NCBI GenBank assembly: GCA_002724895.1
Contig: PBQB01000094.1
Span: 1 to 11,614, forward strand
From: Flavobacteriales bacterium
GTDB taxonomy: Bacteria > Bacteroidota > Bacteroidia > Flavobacteriales > BACL11
Length of the DNA: 11,614 bases
Direction: 5' to 3'
Shown here: positions 1 through 7,255 of the stretch, piece after piece
How positions within the stretch are numbered: position 1 is the first letter of the stretch
How the letters are laid out: every line of letters starts with the position of its first letter
The notes under the pieces: model-generated
What the model was told of the DNA's origin: nothing
What the model saw: only the letters and a program-made list of their open reading frames with translations
The model's database searches: none
Program-made: the position numbers and the translations under genes

Positions 1-71
1 GGATAAATGTTTTAAGAAATAAATATTCAGTTAATGTCAATAAAGAGGTTTTGTATTCTATCATTAAATAG
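1..71 (+). CDS. C-terminal end of a probable parvulin-type peptidyl-prolyl isomerase (5' partial)
   Basis: Reading from base 3, the frame gives 22 residues ending in LRNKYSVNVNKEVLYSIIK and a TAG stop at 69-71. This ending (a basic helix, then 'Y-x-V-x-V-N-x-E-V-L') resembles the extreme C-terminus of PpiC-type periplasmic isomerases in Bacteroidota, which often sit directly before a SurA-like gene. The stop lies one base before the ATG of the next gene, which fits an operon. Only the tail is present, so no domain can be checked. The assignment rests on tail similarity and gene order; it could be another periplasmic protein. Confidence 0.5.
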   Translation, partial: INVLRNKYSVNVNKEVLYSIIK

Positions 72-72
72 G

Positions 73-900
73 ATGCACAATATTTTATTTTTCTTGTTAT
101 TTTTTTTGTTTTCTTCATGTTTTAATCAATTTGAAAAGAAGGTTGTAGCAACTTGCTATAATAAAGAACTTTTATTAAGTGAGTTAATAGAAAATATTCC
201 TCAAGAGCATGAAGATAGTAGTTTTTTTGCTCAAGAATATATAAATAAATGGATTAGAAAAGAACTGATGTTATCTCATGCTGAAATGAATTTAAATGAT
301 AAAATTAAGGATGAATTTGATATCCAGGTTAATGATTTTAGAGAATCTCTTTTAATTCATGCTTATAAGGAGCAACTAGTATTACAAAATTTAGATTCTA
401 TTATTGATAATAATTTAATTATAGAATATTATGAAAAAAATTATGAGGCCTTTATTTTAAATAAAAGTATTTTTAAAGGAAGGTATATTGTAGTGGATAA
501 ATCTGCTCCAAAACTTAAGCAATTAGATAGACTTTATAAATCAAATGATTCTGATGATTTTATAGAATTAGTGGATTATTGTAATCAATTTGCAAAAGAA
601 TATTACCTACAAGATACCGTTTGGCAATATTTCACTACAATTGCTCAACAATTGCCTATTCAAATAAATGAAGAACAATTTTTAATTAACGAAAAAAATA
701 ATTATTTTGAGGATGATTATTATAGATATTATATTAATATTGATGATTATATTTTAAAGGGTAAGCAATCTCCTTTAGCTTTTGTAAGTGATCGAATTAA
801 GAATGTTTTAATTAACAAAAAAAAAGTTAAATATTTAAAAGATTTAGAAGATAAACTTTTTAATAATGCAATTTCAATAAATAAAATTAAAATTTACTAA
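73..900 (+). CDS. Putative lipoprotein, SurA/parvulin-chaperone-like without a recognisable PPIase domain
   Basis: 275 residues from the ATG at 73. I prefer this start to the in-frame ATG at 34: the latter lies inside the preceding coding region and puts a basic 13-residue extension before the signal sequence. From 73 the protein opens with a hydrophobic stretch (residues 3-13) ending in F-S-S-C with Cys16, a plausible though imperfect lipobox, so the protein is probably lipid-anchored outside the inner membrane. The rest is charged and helix-rich, with a 'II-x-YYEKNYEAF' segment near residues 117-127 like the chaperone part of parvulin-type isomerases. No parvulin core motifs (GGxLG, FG-x-HI) are visible. 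The stop abuts the SurA start with no gap. The likely role is helping SurA-type outer-membrane protein folding, which is inferred from neighbours and composition. It may be annotated elsewhere simply as hypothetical. Confidence 0.7.
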   Translation: MHNILFFLLFFLFSSCFNQFEKKVVATCYNKELLLSELIENIPQEHEDSSFFAQEYINKWIRKELMLSHAEMNLNDKIKDEFDIQVNDFRESLLIHAYKEQLVLQNLDSIIDNNLIIEYYEKNYEAFILNKSIFKGRYIVVDKSAPKLKQLDRLYKSNDSDDFIELVDYCNQFAKEYYLQDTVWQYFTTIAQQLPIQINEEQFLINEKNNYFEDDYYRYYINIDDYILKGKQSPLAFVSDRIKNVLINKKKVKYLKDLEDKLFNNAISINKIKIY

Positions 901-2226
901 ATGAAATTAATATTTAAAATTATAGCTCTTTTATTTTTCAATCATTTTTCTTTTGGACAATCAATTGATAAAATTGTTGCTATAGTTGGAGATGAAATAT
1001 TACTTAAATCAGAGATTGAGGCGCAGTACTTACAATACCTTACTCAAGGTAATGAAAATTCTAGTGAAATTAGATGTAATGTTGTTGAAGATTTATTATT
1101 TCAAAAATTATTGATTAACCAAGCAAAACTAGATAGTTTGGAAGTTACTAGTGATCAAGTAATGAGTGAAGTTAACAATAGAATTAAATATTTTGAAAAT
1201 CAATTAGGTTCAGTTGAAAAATTAGAAGAATACTTTAATAAGTCATTAAATGAGATTGAATCTGAAATTAAGAATATAGTTAAAGAACAATTGTATGCTC
1301 AAAAAATGCAAGCAAAAATTGTTGAAGATGTTAAAGTTACTCCTCAAGAGGCTAAAACGTTCTATGCTTCGTTAGACAATTCTCTTAAGCCTCTTGTTCC
1401 TACTCAAATTGAAGTTTCTCAAATAGTAATAAAACCTGTAATTTCTGATAGCCAAAAAAATGAAATAAGAAAGCAATTAAACGGTTTTAGAGATAGAGTA
1501 AATAAAGGTGAAAATTTCAATGTTTTAGCTACATTATATTCTGATGATCAAGGTTCAGCTGTAAAAGGAGGTGAATTAGGATTTGTAAATAGAGGAGATT
1601 TAGTTCCAGAATTTGAACGAGCTGCTTTTAAATTAAAAGAAGGAGAAGTTTCTGAAATTGTTGAGTCTCAATTTGGCTTACATATTATTCAACTTATTTC
1701 AAGAAGAGGAGATCAAATTAATGTTAGACATATACTTAAAACAGTCAAGCCTAATTCAAAAGCAATTCAAGATGCAAATAAAAGAGCTACAGAACTATAT
1801 CACAAATTGATTTCTAAAGAAATATCTTTTGAACAAGCAATAATTGAATACTCAGATGATGAGAGTAAAAACAACTCTGGATTAATTCTTGATCCAAATT
1901 CAATGTCTTCTTTAATAAATTTTGATAATATTTCTAGTGATTTTAAAATAGTAGTTAATGATATGCAAGAGGGGGATATATCAAAACCTGTAATAATTAA
2001 TTTTTCTGACAATAAAGATTTATTTAGAATTATTAAAATAAATAAAAGAATTGAATCCCATATTGCAAATGTTGTAGATGACTTCAACTATGTTAAAGAA
2101 TTAACAATTAATAACAAAAAAGAAAAGATAACATTAGAATGGGTCAACAATAAAATTAATAAAACATATATAAATCTAAATGAAAATCTTTTAGAATGTA
2201 ATTTTAGAAATAATTGGAAAAAATAA
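901..2226 (+). CDS. surA: SurA-like periplasmic chaperone / peptidyl-prolyl cis-trans isomerase
   Basis: 441 residues. A signal peptide spans about 1-20 (hydrophobic core IIALLFF, ending SFGQ), followed at 22-36 by the typical SurA opening 'IDKIVAIVGDEILLK'. The N-terminal chaperone region runs to about 165. A parvulin domain covers about 168-266, with 'VSQIVI', 'YSDD', 'GGELGFVNRGDLVPEFERAA' near 223-242, and 'FGLHIIQL' at 258-265. A second domain starts at 'INVRHIL' (273-279) and keeps the fold outline, but lacks the GGxLG and FG-x-HI signatures. It is probably non-catalytic, as I recall for other Bacteroidota SurA proteins. The family escorts unfolded outer-membrane proteins through the periplasm. 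The ATG follows the preceding TAA directly, indicating co-transcription and probable translational coupling. Family assignment is firm; true orthology with enterobacterial SurA is less certain. Confidence 0.9.
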   Translation: MKLIFKIIALLFFNHFSFGQSIDKIVAIVGDEILLKSEIEAQYLQYLTQGNENSSEIRCNVVEDLLFQKLLINQAKLDSLEVTSDQVMSEVNNRIKYFENQLGSVEKLEEYFNKSLNEIESEIKNIVKEQLYAQKMQAKIVEDVKVTPQEAKTFYASLDNSLKPLVPTQIEVSQIVIKPVISDSQKNEIRKQLNGFRDRVNKGENFNVLATLYSDDQGSAVKGGELGFVNRGDLVPEFERAAFKLKEGEVSEIVESQFGLHIIQLISRRGDQINVRHILKTVKPNSKAIQDANKRATELYHKLISKEISFEQAIIEYSDDESKNNSGLILDPNSMSSLINFDNISSDFKIVVNDMQEGDISKPVIINFSDNKDLFRIIKINKRIESHIANVVDDFNYVKELTINNKKEKITLEWVNNKINKTYINLNENLLECNFRNNWKK

Positions 2227-2228
2227 TT

Positions 2229-3188
2229 ATGAAGAATAATACCGTTGAAGACATAAATAAATTTGTTAAGAAATATCAAATTTTTAAAAAAGAAATTTCT
2301 AAAGTAATAGTTGGTCAGGAAGAAATTGTTGAACAGGTTTTAATGTGTATTTTTTGTAATGGTCATTGTCTGTTAGTTGGAGTTCCAGGATTAGCAAAAA
2401 CATTACTTGTTAAGACTATTTCTGATTCATTAAGTTTATCTTTTAATAGAATTCAATTTACTCCTGATTTGATGCCATCAGATATAATTGGTGCTGAGAT
2501 TTTAAATGAGAATAGATCATTTGAATTTTTAAAGGGACCATTATTTTCAAATATTATTCTTGCAGATGAGATTAACCGTACCCCACCAAAAACTCAATCT
2601 GCATTACTTGAGGCAATGCAGGAAAGATCTATTACTAATTCAGGTAAAAATTATATTTTAGATAAGCCATTTTTTGTTTTAGCAACACAAAATCCGATAG
2701 AACAAGAAGGTACATATCCACTGCCTGAAGCTCAACTAGATAGATTTATGTTTAATGTTATTCTTGATTATCCTAATTATAATGATGAGATAGAAATTGT
2801 CAAGAGAACGACTGTTAGTACAAATATTAGTCTAAATACTATAATGTCTGCTGATGAAGTTATAAAGTATCAAGATTTAATTACTAGATTACCTGTTACT
2901 GATAACTTATTAGAGTACTCTGTTAAGTTAGTTGCAAAAACAAGACCAAACACCAAATTGGCTCCAGAAATAATAAACAATTACATTGAATGGGGGGCTG
3001 GACCAAGAGCATCGCAATATATTATTATGGCCTCCAAGTGTCATGCTGCAATTAATGGGAAGTATGCTCCCGATATTGAAGATGTTAAAAAGGTTGCTAA
3101 GCCTATTTTACGTCATAGAGTTGTAAGGAATTATAAAGCAGAAGCAGAAGGTATTAGTATTGATAATATTATAGAAGAAATTTTATAA
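2229..3188 (+). CDS. MoxR-family AAA+ ATPase
   Basis: 319 residues from the ATG at 2229. A longer frame from a TTG at 2214 would overlap the end of surA and adds only MEKII, so it is rejected. Walker A is GVPGLAKT (51-58), the usual MoxR variant with Ala before Lys-Thr. Walker B is IILADEIN (109-116, Asp113-Glu114), followed by 'RTPPKTQSALLEAMQE'. Sensor 1 is in 'ATQNPIEQEGTYPLPEAQLDRF' (Asn155, Arg172), and a sensor-2-like Arg260 lies in GAGPRA. Length is normal for the family. MoxR proteins are cytoplasmic chaperone-like ATPases, usually paired with DUF58 and von Willebrand factor A proteins. None of those follows here; the gene sits 2 bases after surA and abuts deformylase. The substrate cannot be inferred from this window. 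Confidence 0.93.
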   Translation: MKNNTVEDINKFVKKYQIFKKEISKVIVGQEEIVEQVLMCIFCNGHCLLVGVPGLAKTLLVKTISDSLSLSFNRIQFTPDLMPSDIIGAEILNENRSFEFLKGPLFSNIILADEINRTPPKTQSALLEAMQERSITNSGKNYILDKPFFVLATQNPIEQEGTYPLPEAQLDRFMFNVILDYPNYNDEIEIVKRTTVSTNISLNTIMSADEVIKYQDLITRLPVTDNLLEYSVKLVAKTRPNTKLAPEIINNYIEWGAGPRASQYIIMASKCHAAINGKYAPDIEDVKKVAKPILRHRVVRNYKAEAEGISIDNIIEEIL

Positions 3189-3746
3189 ATGATTTTACCT
3201 ATTTCATGTTTTGGATCACCCATTTTAAGAGCTAAGACAAAAAATGTTTCTTTTGATCAAAGTACTAAAGATTTAATTCATAATATGTGGGAAACTATGT
3301 ATAATGCCAATGGAGTAGGGTTAGCTGCACCACAGGTTAACAAAGATTTAAGATTGTTTATTATTGATACTAGTTCATTTCAAGATGATAATGACTTTCC
3401 TAACCATATTCCATTAAAAGAAGTTTTTATTAATCCTATAATCAAAAAAGAGGAAGGGGAAAGATGGGAATTTAATGAAGGTTGTTTATCAATTCCTGAT
3501 ATCAGAGAATACGTTAAGAGAAAATCAGTAATTCACATAGATTTTTATGATGAGAATTTTAAGCTTAAGTCTAAAAAATATACTGGTATTAATGCTCGAG
3601 TAATACAACATGAGTATGATCATTTAAATGGTGTCTTGTTTATAGATAAAATATCTGTTTTAAAGAAAAGAATGATTAATAGAAAATTAAAAGATATTAC
3701 TAAAGGAAAATTTAATACATCATACAAAATAAGATTATTTAAATAG
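3189..3746 (+). CDS. def: Peptide deformylase
   Basis: 185 residues, a typical length. The enzyme removes the N-formyl group from the initiator methionine of new proteins in the cytoplasm, using a bound metal ion. All three family motifs are intact: GVGLAAPQ (42-49), EGCLS (97-101, metal ligand Cys99) and QHEYDH (140-145, ligands His141 and His145, catalytic Glu142). The N-terminus MILPISCFGSPILR matches the family opening and fixes the ATG, which follows the moxR stop without a gap. It is the last gene of the rightward cluster, and its TAG stop is only 2 bases from the stop of the converging gene. Nothing in the protein looks unusual; the placement directly behind moxR may be specific to this lineage. 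Confidence 0.97.
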   Translation: MILPISCFGSPILRAKTKNVSFDQSTKDLIHNMWETMYNANGVGLAAPQVNKDLRLFIIDTSSFQDDNDFPNHIPLKEVFINPIIKKEEGERWEFNEGCLSIPDIREYVKRKSVIHIDFYDENFKLKSKKYTGINARVIQHEYDHLNGVLFIDKISVLKKRMINRKLKDITKGKFNTSYKIRLFK

Positions 3747-3748
3747 AA

Positions 3749-4360
3749 TTATTTTATATCTACACTTAATATCTCTTCATTGTTTAAGTAGCCAGTTAGT
3801 TTATCATTTTTATTTACTTTGCCAACTCCTGATGGCGTTCCTGTATATATTAAATCACCTATTTTTAGAGTGTAATATTTAGAAATAAATGAAATAATTT
3901 TATTAAAAGAAAAAATCATATCCTTTGAATTACCATCTTGGACTGTAACATTATTTTTTTTTAACTTAAAGTTAATGCTATTTAATTTTAAGTTTTTTTT
4001 ATCAATAAATTTAGTGCTAATTTGTGCGGAACCGTCAAAACCTTTTGCAGGTTCCCATGGTAAGCCTTCCTTTTTACATTTTTCTTGGATATCTCTTGCA
4101 GTAAAATCTATTCCTATTCCTATTTCTGAAAAATATTTATGAGCAAACTGTTCTTCAATATGTTTTCCAACCTTATTGATTTTTAATACAAGTTCAATTT
4201 CATAATGTATATCATTAGAGTAATCAGGAATAAAAAAAGGATGTCCCTTTGGTTGAATTGCAGTTTCAGGTTTAAGAAAAAAAAGTGGATTTTCAGGTTT
4301 TTTATTATTTAACTCATTTATATGTTGTAAGTAATTTCTTCCGATACAAATAATTTTCAT
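3749..4360 (-). CDS. Fumarylacetoacetate hydrolase-family protein (acylpyruvase / FAHD1-YcgM-like)
   Basis: 203 residues, a short single-domain member of the FAH superfamily. Such enzymes are cytoplasmic, Mg2+-dependent, and act on 2-oxoacids, for example cleaving acylpyruvates or decarboxylating oxaloacetate. Visible family features are the opening 'IICIGRNY' (3-10), the metal-binding pattern HYEIE (52-56, Glu54 and Glu56), a downstream acidic ligand region 'GIDFTARD' (83-90, probably Asp85), 'GLPWEPAKGFDGSA' (99-112, with Lys106), and the C-terminal loop 'GDLIYTGTPSGVG' (168-180). Its ATG overlaps the exonuclease stop as ATGA, indicating translational coupling. The substrate cannot be fixed from sequence; the resemblance is to the short FAHD1/YcgM group rather than true fumarylacetoacetase. 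Confidence 0.9.
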   Translation of the reverse strand: MKIICIGRNYLQHINELNNKKPENPLFFLKPETAIQPKGHPFFIPDYSNDIHYEIELVLKINKVGKHIEEQFAHKYFSEIGIGIDFTARDIQEKCKKEGLPWEPAKGFDGSAQISTKFIDKKNLKLNSINFKLKKNNVTVQDGNSKDMIFSFNKIISFISKYYTLKIGDLIYTGTPSGVGKVNKNDKLTGYLNNEEILSVDIK

Positions 4361-5148
4361 CTTTCTGATTTAAATTTTTTTTCTAATTTAATTTTATTGA
4401 TAATATCATTTACTATATTTTTGGTGTAGATTGGAAAATTTGCATTTTTAATCCATGAGAAATATCCTGGATTTTTGTTAAAAACTTCTTTTAATGATTT
4501 ATTCTTATATTTCCCAAAACTAAATATTTCTTCATTGTTATCATTCATTCTAACAAAGCCAGCTGCGTCAATAAACTTTTCTCCAATATTTGAGAAATTA
4601 TCAAGGAAATTTACATTGTTTTCTAAATTTTTGTATTTATCTATTTGTGATATTAATATTTCATAAGTCGCTTTAGTATCTGATTCAGCACTGTGAGCAT
4701 TAGTTAACTTTTTACTACAGTAAAAGTTATAAGCAGTTGTTAGATCTCTTTTTTCCATTTTATGAAATATATTTTGAATATCTATTTTTTTCTTTTCTTT
4801 TAAATTAAAGTCAACTTTACATCTAATAAACTCTTCCATTAGTAAAGGTATATCAAATTTATTTGAATTATATCCAGCTAAATCGGCATCAACTAACATA
4901 TTTTTTACTTCAATAGATATATCTTTGAATTTAGGACTATTTTTAACTTGTTCATTAGTTATCCCATGAATAAGAGTTGATTCCTTTGGAATTGTTATTT
5001 CAGGGTTAATAAGCCAGTTTTTGCTTATTTTGTTTCCGTTTGGAAATAATTTTAAAATGGAAATTTCTATAATTCTGTCACTAGAAATATCTAAACCTGT
5101 AGTTTCTAAGTCAAAGAAAGCTAATGGTCTTTCTAATTTAATATTCAT
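4357..5148 (-). CDS. DEDDh-family 3'-5' exonuclease (DnaQ-like) with C-terminal DUF3820-like segment
   Basis: 263 residues. The first ~170 form a DnaQ/epsilon-type exonuclease domain with all catalytic acids: motif I FFDLETTGLD (Asp13, Glu15), motif II 'GYNSNKFDIPLL' (Asp99), motif III 'HSAESDTKAT' (His152, Asp157). After a linker (about 170-205) comes 'FSFGKYKNKSLKEVF' and 'NPGYFSWI' (209-233), resembling the small DUF3820 module that often follows the nuclease domain in this type of protein. No polymerase or UvrC-like (GIY-YIG) domain is attached, so it is probably a stand-alone repair or RNA/DNA-trimming nuclease rather than the replicative epsilon subunit. It lies 15 bases after the E2 gene and overlaps the next gene by 4 bases. 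Nuclease activity is well supported; the in-vivo substrate is unknown. Confidence 0.9.
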   Translation of the reverse strand: MNIKLERPLAFFDLETTGLDISSDRIIEISILKLFPNGNKISKNWLINPEITIPKESTLIHGITNEQVKNSPKFKDISIEVKNMLVDADLAGYNSNKFDIPLLMEEFIRCKVDFNLKEKKKIDIQNIFHKMEKRDLTTAYNFYCSKKLTNAHSAESDTKATYEILISQIDKYKNLENNVNFLDNFSNIGEKFIDAAGFVRMNDNNEEIFSFGKYKNKSLKEVFNKNPGYFSWIKNANFPIYTKNIVNDIINKIKLEKKFKSER

Positions 5149-5163
5149 ATTTATTCCAAAATA

Positions 5164-6516
5164 TTAAATAGATAATGAAGTGTCAAAATTTTCAAGATAA
5201 TCAGCTACTTTTTTTACAAATTGACCTCCTAATGATCCGTCAACAACTCTATGATCGTAAGTTAATGAAAGATACATCATATGTCTAATTGCAATAACAT
5301 CTCCCTGCTTAGTTTCTAATACGACAGGTTTCTTTTTTATAACACCGCATGCTAGAATTGCAACTTGTGGTTGATTAATAATAGGTGTACCCATTAAATT
5401 GCCAAATGTTCCAACATTAGTCATTGTAATTGTGCCACCTTGTATATCATCTGGGTTTAGTTTACTATTTCTTGCTCTAGATGCAAGGTCATTTACATTT
5501 TTAGTAATACCAATTAAATTTTTATTTTGACATTCTTTTATAACAGGAACAATTAAATTTCCATCTGGAAGAGCGGTTGCCATTCCAATGTTATAATTCT
5601 TATGTTTAACTATATTGTTTCCATCTACAGATACATTAATCATTGGAAAATCTTTAATCGCCTTAGCCATAGCTTCTATAATGATTGGAGTAAATGTTAT
5701 ATTTTGTTTTTCTCTTATCTTAAAATCTTCTTTCACACTATTTCTCCAGTTAACAATATTTGTCATGTCAGCTTCAACAAATGATGTAATATGTGCAGAT
5801 GTTTTTTTAGACATTGTCATATGAGCAGAAATTAGTTTTCTCATTCTATCCATTTCAACTATTTCGACATCTTTATTTTCAATAAATTGATTTGTTTGTT
5901 TTACATCAATTGACTGATCTTGTTCGATTTTAATTTCTTTACTTGAAACTTTTGTTTCTTTTGTGGTTTGATGAGAAATTTGAATATTTTTTTCTCTGGT
6001 ATTAATGTAATCAAGTATGTCAGATTTTGTAACTCTACTATCTTTTCCAGTACCATGAATTTGGGCTAGTTCAGCTGAATTAATTCCTTCTTTTTTTGCA
6101 ATGTTTTTGACTAGGGGAGAATAAAATCTATTATCTGTAGACTGATCAGTTTTAGTTGATATATCATTTGAGATTTCTGATTTTATATTTTTTTCTTCAC
6201 TATTTGTGGACAAATTTGAAATTGGTTCTTCCAAATCTTTGACTATTTGCTTTTCAACTACATCATCTTCTTCACCATCAACTTCTAAAATTGCAAAAGG
6301 TTTTCCTACTTCAATTACATCATCGGTGTCAAACAATTTTTCTACAAGTTTACCATCATGAGTAGAAGGTACTTCTGAGTCAACCTTATCAGTGGCAACT
6401 TCAATAATTGTTTCATCCATTTCAACTGTATCGCCTACTTCTTTTGTCCATGCAATAATAGTTGCTTCTGATACGCTTTCTCCCATTTTTGGAAGTATTA
6501 ATTCTATCTTACCCAT
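5164..6516 (-). CDS. 2-oxoacid dehydrogenase E2 (dihydrolipoamide acyltransferase), probably branched-chain type
   Basis: 450 residues in three recognisable parts. One lipoyl domain (about 3-79) carries the lipoylation site EVATDKVDSEV with Lys44. A peripheral subunit-binding domain spans about 131-171 ('FYSPLVKNIAKKEGI', 'GTGKDSRVTKSDILDYI'). The C-terminal acyltransferase core (about 220-445) ends in the catalytic motif DHRVVDGSLGG with His422 and Asp426. Linkers at 80-130 and 172-216 are rich in Glu, Lys, Ser and Thr, normal for flexible swinging arms. The protein transfers acyl groups from E1 to CoA as the core of the cytoplasmic complex. The 'ATDKVDSEVPS' context resembles branched-chain-type E2 of flavobacteria more than SucB, but no E1 or E3 gene is present here, so substrate is inferred. 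A promoter-like box lies immediately upstream. Confidence 0.92.
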   Translation of the reverse strand: MGKIELILPKMGESVSEATIIAWTKEVGDTVEMDETIIEVATDKVDSEVPSTHDGKLVEKLFDTDDVIEVGKPFAILEVDGEEDDVVEKQIVKDLEEPISNLSTNSEEKNIKSEISNDISTKTDQSTDNRFYSPLVKNIAKKEGINSAELAQIHGTGKDSRVTKSDILDYINTREKNIQISHQTTKETKVSSKEIKIEQDQSIDVKQTNQFIENKDVEIVEMDRMRKLISAHMTMSKKTSAHITSFVEADMTNIVNWRNSVKEDFKIREKQNITFTPIIIEAMAKAIKDFPMINVSVDGNNIVKHKNYNIGMATALPDGNLIVPVIKECQNKNLIGITKNVNDLASRARNSKLNPDDIQGGTITMTNVGTFGNLMGTPIINQPQVAILACGVIKKKPVVLETKQGDVIAIRHMMYLSLTYDHRVVDGSLGGQFVKKVADYLENFDTSLSI

Positions 6517-6529
6517 ATATTTTTTTTTG

Positions 6530-6537
6530 CAAAATTA
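6530..6537 (-). promoter_or_regulatory. Candidate Bacteroidota -7 promoter box upstream of the E2 gene
   Basis: On the minus strand the sequence reads TAATTTTG followed by C, an exact match to the TAnnTTTG -7 consensus. It lies in the 32-base gap between recR and the E2 gene, 13 bases before the E2 ATG, and is followed by nine consecutive T:A pairs (6520-6528). No TTG -33 element is evident at 17-23 bases upstream, so the E2 gene could instead be read through from recR. A transcript from here would have a leader of roughly ten bases. Confidence 0.4.
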
Positions 6538-6548
6538 AGAAAAGTATA

Positions 6549-7175
6549 TTAATCTTTATATGTTGAAACAGAGTTTTCATATGGTGTTCTACTAGAAATT
6601 GCTGCAGCTAAAGTAATTTGATCAGTATATTCTAATTCATCACCAATTGAAATTCCTCTAGCTATTGAAGATATTTTAATATTGTATTTTTCAACTTTTT
6701 TAAAAAGGTAATAGTTTGTGGTATCACCTTCCATAGTTGTGCTAAGGGAAAGGATAATTTCTTTCACATTGTTTTTTTCAATTCGATTTATCAATTCACT
6801 TATTTTTAGTTTATCTGGGCCAATACCATTAATTGGAGAAATTAGTCCACCTAAAATATGATAAACTCCTTTATATTGTAATGTGTTTTCTATTGCTAAC
6901 ATTACTCGAATATCTTCAACGACACATATTGTAGAAGTATCTCGTTTTTGATCTGCACATACAGAGCAAATATTTGCTTCACTTATATTGAAGCATTCAG
7001 AACAATAGTTAATATTACTTATAAGATTTATGAATGAATTTCCAAAATTAATTACATTTTCTTTTTTTCGTTTGAGCATATGTAAAACTAATCTTAATGC
7101 CGTTCTTTTTCCAATACCTGGAAGGCTTGATAAGTGATTTACAGCATCTTCTATTAGTTGGGATGGAATTTTCAT
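6549..7175 (-). CDS. recR: Recombination mediator protein RecR
   Basis: 208 residues, the usual RecR length. RecR works with RecO (and RecF in some bacteria) to load RecA on SSB-covered single-stranded DNA in gap repair. The N-terminal helix-hairpin-helix is 'LSSLPGIGKRTALRLVLHML' (15-34). The zinc finger is C58-x2-C61 and C70-x2-C73. The Toprim domain begins at 'ICVVEDIRVMLAIE' (83-96, acidic Glu87-Asp88) and contains 'YHILGGLISPINGIGPDKL' (105-123). The C-terminal 'ARGISIGDELEYTDQITL' (172-189) is the conserved end of the family. It heads the leftward cluster and is divergent from the symporter across 80 bases. Confidence 0.97.
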   Translation of the reverse strand: MKIPSQLIEDAVNHLSSLPGIGKRTALRLVLHMLKRKKENVINFGNSFINLISNINYCSECFNISEANICSVCADQKRDTSTICVVEDIRVMLAIENTLQYKGVYHILGGLISPINGIGPDKLKISELINRIEKNNVKEIILSLSTTMEGDTTNYYLFKKVEKYNIKISSIARGISIGDELEYTDQITLAAAISSRTPYENSVSTYKD

Positions 7176-7180
7176 TAATG

Positions 7181-7188
7181 CAAATTTA
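7181..7188 (-). promoter_or_regulatory. Candidate -7 promoter box for recR
   Basis: The minus strand reads TAAATTTG then C, matching TAnnTTTG. Its last base is only 5 bases before the recR ATG at 7175, so transcription from it would yield a leaderless or nearly leaderless mRNA. No clear TTG -33 element is seen. In DNA this AT-rich, chance matches are common. Confidence 0.4.
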
Positions 7189-7226
7189 ATGAAATGATGT
7201 GATATATTTTTTATAAAATAATTATT

Positions 7227-7234
7227 TAGTTTTG
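7227..7234 (+). promoter_or_regulatory. Candidate -7 promoter box for the sodium:solute symporter
   Basis: TAGTTTTG matches the TAnnTTTG consensus and ends 21 bases before the ATG at 7256. It sits in the divergent recR-symporter gap. If it is the real promoter, the TTG at 7232, which would extend the reading frame, lies within the promoter box itself and cannot be the start codon. No -33 TTG is visible upstream. Confidence 0.45.
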
Positions 7235-7255
7235 TTACTTATTAAAAATAATTTC

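Noticed and set aside
2214..2228. TTG start giving five extra N-terminal residues to MoxR
   Set aside because: It overlaps the surA coding end, and the ATG at 2229 is 2 bases after the surA stop, matching the spacing of the other genes in the cluster.
1800..2279. Two - strand open frames (95 and 63 codons) over the end of surA and start of moxR
   Set aside because: They mirror well-supported genes; their Leu/Ile/Ser-rich translations are what antisense of AT-rich coding DNA gives.
4475..4666. 63-codon + strand open frame
   Set aside because: Antisense to the C-terminal part of the exonuclease gene.
5602..5824. Two overlapping + strand open frames (60 and 69 codons) within the E2 gene
   Set aside because: Antisense to the conserved acyltransferase core, with no supporting features.
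7232..7255. TTG start giving eight extra residues to the symporter
   Set aside because: The TTG falls within the TAGTTTTG promoter-like box, and the ATG at 7256 directly precedes the first membrane helix.
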